This document shows positions 57,741 through 64,000 of a stretch of 64,000 nt of DNA, piece by piece. Numbering within the stretch: position 1 is the stretch's first letter; each line of letters opens with the position of its first letter. A program made the position numbers and the translations under genes. The notes under the pieces were generated by a model. The model was given only the letters and a program-made list of their open reading frames with translations. It was not told the origin of the DNA and searched no databases. This DNA is from Plantago ovata (taxonomy: Eukaryota; Streptophyta; Magnoliopsida; Lamiales; Plantaginaceae). The stretch is taken from contig CM051456.1 in assembly GCA_028274465.1 (NCBI GenBank), forward strand, positions 93,916,753 to 93,980,752. Direction: 5' to 3'.

Positions 57741-60700
57741 TGAATCAAGCAACAATCATCTGATTTCTATACGTTTTGCGATTGTATTTTGCTGTTTTCC
57801 TCATTCATCTCTATTTTTTCTGATTCAATGTTGTTTTCATGATTATTCAATCGAATTGCGGTCGGAATTGATGTTCAAAACGTTCAGATTCAACTGGTAA
57901 AATACTCGAAGCACCAAACCAAAACTTGTGAAGAAGGAAGATTCTCAGATCTGGAAATTATTGAATAAATTGAATCAGAACAGCAAAATCCGTAAGTTAT
58001 TATATACTTTTAAGCCTTTCTGTTATGGTTTGATCTGTATGTAGTATGTTTGTGCATATTTTTATTTGATAACGGCAGGTTATGGTTTTAAAATGTCATT
58101 TTATGGTTTTAATAGACGTTGTTATAATACTTTTAAGCCTCGTTGTTGCTTGTTTTAGTTTGTCTACTATGTTTCTGCATTTATTCATTGAATCATGACT
58201 TATTATTGTTTTTAATATGCATAGTATAGTTTTAAGAGTTGTTTTATGGTTAATTGCAGTTTCTACGGTAGTCTGATTGTTACCGTTCTAACTATAGTTA
58301 CGCGTTTAAGGTCTCCTAGTTATGGTTTTATGTTATGTTGTTATGTTTTTACACAACACATTTATATGTTCATTATAAGTTATGGTTCTAGCAACGTTGT
58401 TATCGTATCTTACATTATTCGAAATGTTATGAATATATATTTAAGGTTCATGTTATGCTTTTCAATATGTTGTGTTATGGTTTTAAGCAATGTTGTTATA
58501 GTATTCTACTTATTCAACATGCTTTTGTTCTAAGACTTGTTTTTATGGTTTTAAGATAGCTTTATAAGACCATTCGTTATGCGTTTGAAAATTATTATTT
58601 TATATTTCTCCATATTAGAGTTTGAAGGACGCCTATTATGGTTTACAGTATGATGGTTGTGGTTTTAGAAACTGATCTTACAGTATGTTTACAATTGGCA
58701 ACTAGTTTAGAATTGGTTTAAGATTCTTACAGTTATACTTCAAAAAGAACTTGTTTTAACGCCTCCTATTTCACTGGATGAATAAAATGCATGTAATTTC
58801 AACATCCTCATGATGTTGTGGTTTTAAGAGTAGATATTAATTATGATTTAAAATAATGTCAGTTGATTTTTTTATGGCTGACACTTGTTAAGCTTGTGAG
58901 TCATGTGGTTATGATTTTAAGTGCACCCGCTTATGGCTTGAAGGCATTTTGTTGTAGTTTGAGGTTTTGATTCTATGAATTTTAGTAATATCAGTTAATA
59001 TCGCGTTATGGTTTTAATCGACGTTGTTACAATATGTTTAAGCCTTGTTGTTGCTGGTTTTTAGTTTGTCTACCATGTTTTTGGAATTTTTCATTGAATC
59101 ACGTCGTGTTATGGTTTTTCTAAATTCCTGAGTACCAGCTGTAAGCCTTGTTGTTATAGCTCTATGTTTGTGTAGTATATTTTTGCATTTTTTCATTGCA
59201 TCACGTCGTGTTATGGTTTTAAGCAACATGGTTATAATATTTTACTTCTTCAGCATGCTATTCTAGAAGGATGCTCGTCGAATTTGCAATTAATTGAAGA
59301 AATGCAACATGAGCAACAATACTGTAAGCTGGTGTACTTTAAACCTTTTGTTATGATTTTAAGCTTCTGCAGTATATTGATTAAATAGTGTCATCCTAGA
59401 GTTTTTAGTATGTATGGTGTACTATTATGGAACCTTGTTATGACTTTAAGATATCAAGTAATGATTCAAAGCAACATTGATATGATTTTTTAGCGTGCAT
59501 TAAATTCAAATGCTATGATATAGTTTTAGGTCATATTGGTGTTGTTTTAATTACTGTTGTTATAGTTTTAACACCTTGTGGTATGGTTCTAAGCATGCTT
59601 GATATGGTTTATGTATTAAGTAGATTGTTAATGCTGTCTCATAGTTTTAAGATAGAATATATGGTGTGCTTTTAAATCATGTTGTTGTGGTGGTTTTAGT
59701 TTATGGGAACCAAAGCGGTTATCGGGTTGTTTACGTGTTAATCGTGCTTGAGTTTTGAGTAAGTCCATTGCCAAGTTGCTACTTCAAGGTCACTTTTGTT
59801 CATAGGAAACATGAGGAGATAAATGTGGTGTATTTTGACATTGTTATAATATGTTTAGTTTGTCTAGTATGTTAGTGCATATGTTCATTTGATAACACCG
59901 TGCTATGGTTTTTAATATGACGTGTTATGGTTCTGATTGACATTGTTATAATATTTTTGGTTTGTCTAGTATGTCTCTCTGTTTTATTTTTCATTGGATA
60001 ACACCATGTTATGGTTTTTAATATGACATGTTACGGTTTTAATCGACGTTGTTATAACATTTGCAGTTTGTCTAGTATATCTTTGCATTTTTTTTCTTTT
60101 GATAATGCCATGTTATGGTTGTTAATGTAACATGTTATGGTTTCTATTGACGTGATGTTAATTCAACATCGATTCTCTCTTTATTTTTTTGCGCGTATTT
60201 ACAGAGTTTTATTGTGTGTTTTCGCGTATTTTGACGATTCTTCTTTGTTTTCCTGAATTTCGATTGATTTACGTTCCGATTTGTTGATCGATCAAGCGTT
60301 CAGCTTCAGATACTTGTGAAATTCAATTTGAGATGTGGAAATAATTGAAGAAATCGAACCTTAACAACAATTTCGTAAGCTCCTGGATACTTTTAATCCT
60401 TGTTGTTATGCATGGTTCTAAGTTTGTGTAGTATATTTCTGCATTGTTTCATTGAATCACATTGTGTTACGGTTTTTAATCTGCATAGTATACTTTTAAT
60501 ACCGGTTGTTAGGATGAATTTCAGTTTCTAAGGTATTCTAATTGTTACAGTTTCTAGCGTACATACGGTCATAAGCTCTCCTAGTTATAACATTATGTTC
60601 TACTGTTATTCTTTTATACATCACATTTATAGGTTTGTAATTGGAAACATGTGATTCTAGCAACATTTTTATTGTATTTCACCTTTTCAGCATGTTAATT

Positions 60701-60975
60701 GAACCTTTTACATTATTCTGATTGAAATCTGGTGTGGTTATAAGTTGCATCACTATGGTATTAAGGCATGTTGTTGTAATTTGAAGTTTTGATGCTATGG
60801 ATTTTAGTAATATAAGTTATTATTTCCATGTCGTCAATTGGTATATTGTTTAGGTATACAGTTATAATTTTAATTGGTCATGGTATGTTTTACGTGATCG
60901 TATTATTATGATTTAAGCATGTAGATGAACAAAAAATTTAAAGAAATGCTTTTTTTTTTTTCATAAACAAAAGGA

Positions 60976-61176
60976 CGGAGATCCATAATTTTATCACCGC
61001 TACCTGTAGGTGAAGATGCTCGGCCGAGTGCTATTTTCTGGAGAGATGGAATGACAAAGGATGACTTCAAGTATCAGAAACACCAATTTCGTTGCTTCAA
61101 AGATCACGAACAAGTTTACTCACGAGAAGCCAATTTCAAAGATCCAGATTCATTTTGCATAAGAAACACCACATGA
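60976..61176 (+). CDS. Terminal exon-like frame of the plus arm
   Basis: A 67-codon open stretch ends in TGA at 61174-61176, with sequence such as SAIFWRDGMTKDDFKYQKHQ and FRCFKDHEQVYSREANF. Its composition is clearly protein-like and unlike the surrounding T-rich sequence. It lacks an initiator ATG of its own, as expected of an internal or last exon. I recognise no family. It could be a captured host exon or part of an element-encoded protein. Confidence 0.45.
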   Translation, partial: RRSIILSPLPVGEDARPSAIFWRDGMTKDDFKYQKHQFRCFKDHEQVYSREANFKDPDSFCIRNTT

Positions 61177-62158
61177 ACGCTTGTTGTAATTTTGTTACTT
61201 TGAGAATACTAGTTTTAAAAACTCCAATTGACTGAATGTTTCAGTCCTGACATGAATATAATGAAGCATTTAATTTTACACTTGTTGGCATGTTCTCATA
61301 TATCTCATACAGCAATTGGTGTGTTATAAGTACCCTTGTTGGGGTTTTATGTATCCAAGTTGTGGTTTTAAGTACCCATTATGTTGTTGTTCTAAAAACT
61401 CAAATTAAGATTTTAATGGAGAACGGTTGTTGTAATTTTGTTGATTTGATAATACTAGTTGTGGAAACATCAATTGACTAAATGTTTTAATCCTTACATG
61501 AATGAACTATTTAATTTTACACTAGTTTATTGCATGATGTCTTGATTTTACGTTGCACCTTAAATAAAGTATAACAAAAGATTTTAGAAGTATAATATGA
61601 CAAAATATATCATCAGTAACTCTTATGACAAATCCTTAAAACCGTAACATATATCTCTTATAACCAGTTGGTGTAGTTATCAGTATCCTTATTGTAGTTT
61701 TAAGTACGTACAATTGTTGTTTTAAGTATCCACTATTGTACTTCTAAGAAATCAATTAAGAATTTAATTGACATTTGCTATACCACTTCAGAAATTAGAC
61801 AGAAAACTAAACTTCACCATACAATGCTTGCATGTTAAAACCACTTAAGACCATACACAAACTAATTATCCAAGAGCAAAGACTAACTGTTAACATCACA
61901 CACTGACACACTACTCGATCCAAACTAACATCCAACATGCACACTTTGTCCAACAATCGCAACATCTTGTATCTTAAAGTCATAACATCATATATAAAAA
62001 ACTATAACCAGAACATATAAGAGTTTCATATTAAACCACTGCTTTAAAACATACACAAACTAATTGTTCAAAAAGGCCAAAAGTAACTGCTCAAATTAGA
62101 AACTATTTCAAATAACATCCAGATAAAATAGTTTGTCCAGGACATTATTACAAATCCT

Positions 62159-62315
62159 ACTTGTTCAAAATATTGTTGACTTTTAACGCAACTCGCAAAC
62201 TATGTAGCTTCCGTTCAATTGTCCTCAACTCTTCATAATCTGAAACACCAGCAGCTACACAACCAGCAATTATACCAACAACAGGGGCATCTTTCCTCTT
62301 ATTTGATCTGCTCTC
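62159..62315 (-). CDS. Terminal exon-like frame of the minus arm
   Basis: On the minus strand, after a GAGAGCAG acceptor, the frame reads KRKDAPVVGIIAGCVAAG and then YEELRTIERKLHSLRVALK, with a stop at 62159-62161. The second half looks helical. It is the clearest coding stretch of the right arm and converges with the plus-strand exon about 1 kb away. The family is not recognised. Confidence 0.45.
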
Positions 62316-62965
62316 ATTATAGTGTCAAAAGCATCAACAACTAAAAAAAAAGAAAAACGTAAAATATCAGCAACACATTTAAAAGCACAATATCACCCTT
62401 TAAAATAATAACATAACATGATGCCTTATAAATATCCCTTATAAATATAGCACGACCCTTAAAATCATAACACTACACCGTAATCCTTTCATCAAGAAAA
62501 CTAAAGTAGCATAAGATTACATCTCCTAAAAATCATAACACAAGACCTTACATAGCATAACATGATCTCTTAAAATACAACAACACAAATATCAACATCT
62601 AAAATCATAATATCCCCACTTAAGTCAATTTCATAATCCCAACGACACTTAAAAACATACCAAAATTCATTATAAGCATACTAGAAACACTTAGTACTAA
62701 AAGAAAAAAAAAATCAACAACAGAAACTAAGTTTAATAATAAGAATACTAGATACACTTAAAACAAAACCAAAATCCATCGGGAACAACATCAAAATACC
62801 TTATAAGCATACCACAGACACTTAAAACCGTAACATAAAAACACATGAACCATAACATCACGCAAACAGAGCATATAATAGAATGAATACATCCACAAAC
62901 ACTTCAAAGCACAACAAAAAACAGATTCACAATATCAAAATTAACAACTAAACTAACATACCTTT

Positions 62966-63078
62966 ACTGGAAGAATCAACTCTCCATCGTGAAAACTACT
63001 TCAACGGATTAGCAGCGTCTGGAACAACGAAAAAATCCTTCTGATCCTCTTCATCATGCTTCAAATCAGAACCCCTAG
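62966..63078 (-). CDS. First exon-like frame of the minus arm
   Basis: On the minus strand, KHDEEDQKDFFVVPDAANPLK precedes a TAG and then RWRVDSSSK up to a donor AAAG/GTATGTT. It lies about 400 bp inside the right terminus, after a pyrimidine-rich leader. A stop interrupts the frame, so either the exon ends earlier or the copy is mutated. Confidence 0.3.
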
Positions 63079-63472
63079 ATTTGTGAAATCAGATCTGAGA
63101 AGAAACTAAATTCGAAACCCTAGATCTCACAAAACATATTGAGAATACTAAATCCAACACAAAGGTAGCAGAAACGAAGAAAAAAAGAGAACAATCGGCT
63201 TGTTTCTTTCATTGATCGGGAAAGTTTGAGATTTGGAAGCCGGAGAAGAAGACGGGAATTTGCAGAGAGAAAAGAATGAATTTCACACGGTAAACGCTGA
63301 ATTGTGTGTTTAGTGTGTGGATGGTTATATTTATTCTATTAATAAAACCGGATTTGCGTAAAAACTCGGCCGGTCGGCCGGTTTAATCTCAAAACCAACG
63401 AGTTTTGGGAAAACCAGCGAGTTTTTAGTAAAACCAGGCCTTTCCATATTTTTAGGAAAGGCCGGCCTCCCC

Positions 63473-64000
63473 ATAGACTTTAGCTATTATGTTTGATCTT
63501 AATTATAACCTTTGTTGCTTTCTTCTATATTAGAGGTTGTACATTTAACATGTATTGGTCTATGAATATATGATGTGATGCTTTATCCCTGAACATTGTT
63601 TTTTTTTTTTGGGGGGGGGGGGTGAGAGAGGCATGAATTCATTATTGTTGTTGTTAGTTTTGGGTTGATGATATTGATATGTTTGAGTTTTCTCTTTTAT
63701 CAAAGGATATCATTTATCAAACTCTCCACAAATTAATCCCTCCCGTTAATAAAAAAAAGAACTAATTCCTTTCTTATAGGGCCAGGTGGTATTGTATAGC
63801 CTATGGCCGAGAGTCCGAGGACGTGGGGTACTTAAATCAAAATATCGATCACGATCACTCAAATTAATTAGGTCCTTGGCCTTGTCTTCATTTTACAATG
63901 AACTCTCTCGGGAGGTAAGTACTTTTACTTATTGAGTAAATTTATGGATGAACATGCATGATAAATCAATCATCCAACAAGTTAATATTTCTTAAATATA
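63473..64000. other. Right flank without recognised genes
   Basis: A T-run followed by a G-run (about 63600-63622) is the only notable simple sequence. No frame, TIR or LTR was recognised. Confidence 0.6.

Larger units (their letters stand above)
58000..62900. repeat. Dispersed GTTATGGTTTTAA motif, inverted in the right arm
   Basis: Close variants of GTTATGGTTTTAA, often followed by CGACGTTGTTATAAT, occur at irregular spacing at least twenty times on the plus strand from 58020 to 60480. Examples lie at 58079, 58320, 58476, 59003, 59213, 60008 and 60113. From about 61620 to 62850 the motif appears mainly as its complement (for example near 61632, 62470, 62530 and 62820). The orientation follows the two convergent arms, so the motif lies in the sense strand of each presumed intron. 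Confidence 0.7.
57299..63472. mobile_element. 6.2 kb TIR-bounded element with two inward gene-like arms
   Basis: The left end GGGCAGGCCTTTC...AGCCTGGTTTTTG and the complement of the right end, GGGGAGGCCGG...AGGCCTGGTTTTA, form imperfect inverted repeats of about 45 bp. Both arms then look like promoters and 5' UTRs reading inward: TATAAATA at 57395 on the left, and a TATA-like ATAAATATAACC on the minus strand near 63325. Exon-like pieces on the plus strand end at 61176 and on the minus strand at 62159, so the two units converge. I recognise no transposase. Flanks share ATAGA (57293 and 63473), too short for a firm target duplication. A Mutator-like or novel family is possible. Confidence 0.55.

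Noticed and set aside
58000..62900. Interstitial telomere repeats
   Set aside because: The motif GTTATGGTTTTAA is not the plant telomere unit TTTAGGG and is not tandem.

Overview
The window is nuclear DNA of a flowering plant, most likely a eudicot. It is AT-rich, carries FBD/LRR-type F-box genes, and is dominated by plant transposon families: Ty1/copia, Ty3/gypsy, LINE, hAT, Mutator-like, Stowaway and CACTA. I cannot name the species. There is one 100-N assembly gap (54460-54559).

Layout: (1) 1-9175, a copia element with 2.1 kb LTRs whose 5' LTR starts before the window; gag and pol are frameshifted. (2) 9176-9738, a LINE reverse-transcriptase fragment that this copia interrupts. (3) 9980-20357, a gypsy/Athila-like LTR element with gag and protease but no reverse transcriptase or integrase, plus a separate spliced additional ORF. 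A hAT element (17200-17626) and a 963-bp TIR element (19201-20163) sit inside it. (4) 20358-28560, remnants of an unrecognised spliced host gene, with a Stowaway MITE and a small copia element (24099-28239) inserted in one exon. (5) 28834-38570, two tandem F-box gene copies. Copy A is broken by a minus-strand gypsy remnant that itself carries a 1980-bp solo LTR. Copy B has a premature stop and a 2101-bp solo LTR in its second intron. (6) 39600-40242, a CACTA end. (7) 40370-55780, host exon and RNase H-like fragments split by a 6.4 kb minus-strand copia with a decayed interior and by a Mutator-like MITE. That MITE was itself opened by a large minus-strand LTR element with two long additional ORFs. 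(8) 57299-63472, an unrecognised 6.2 kb TIR-bounded element with two inward-facing, spliced, gene-like arms and a remarkable dispersed motif, GTTATGGTTTTAA.

No intact host gene is certain here; F-box copy B is the closest. The main interest is in transposon biology: target-site duplications allow much of the nesting order to be read, four unrelated transposons carry clusters of short GC-rich palindromes in AT-rich bodies, two LTR elements carry additional ORFs with introns, and the 57-63 kb element could be an undescribed two-gene transposon. No CRISPR array, rRNA or convincing tRNA gene was seen.
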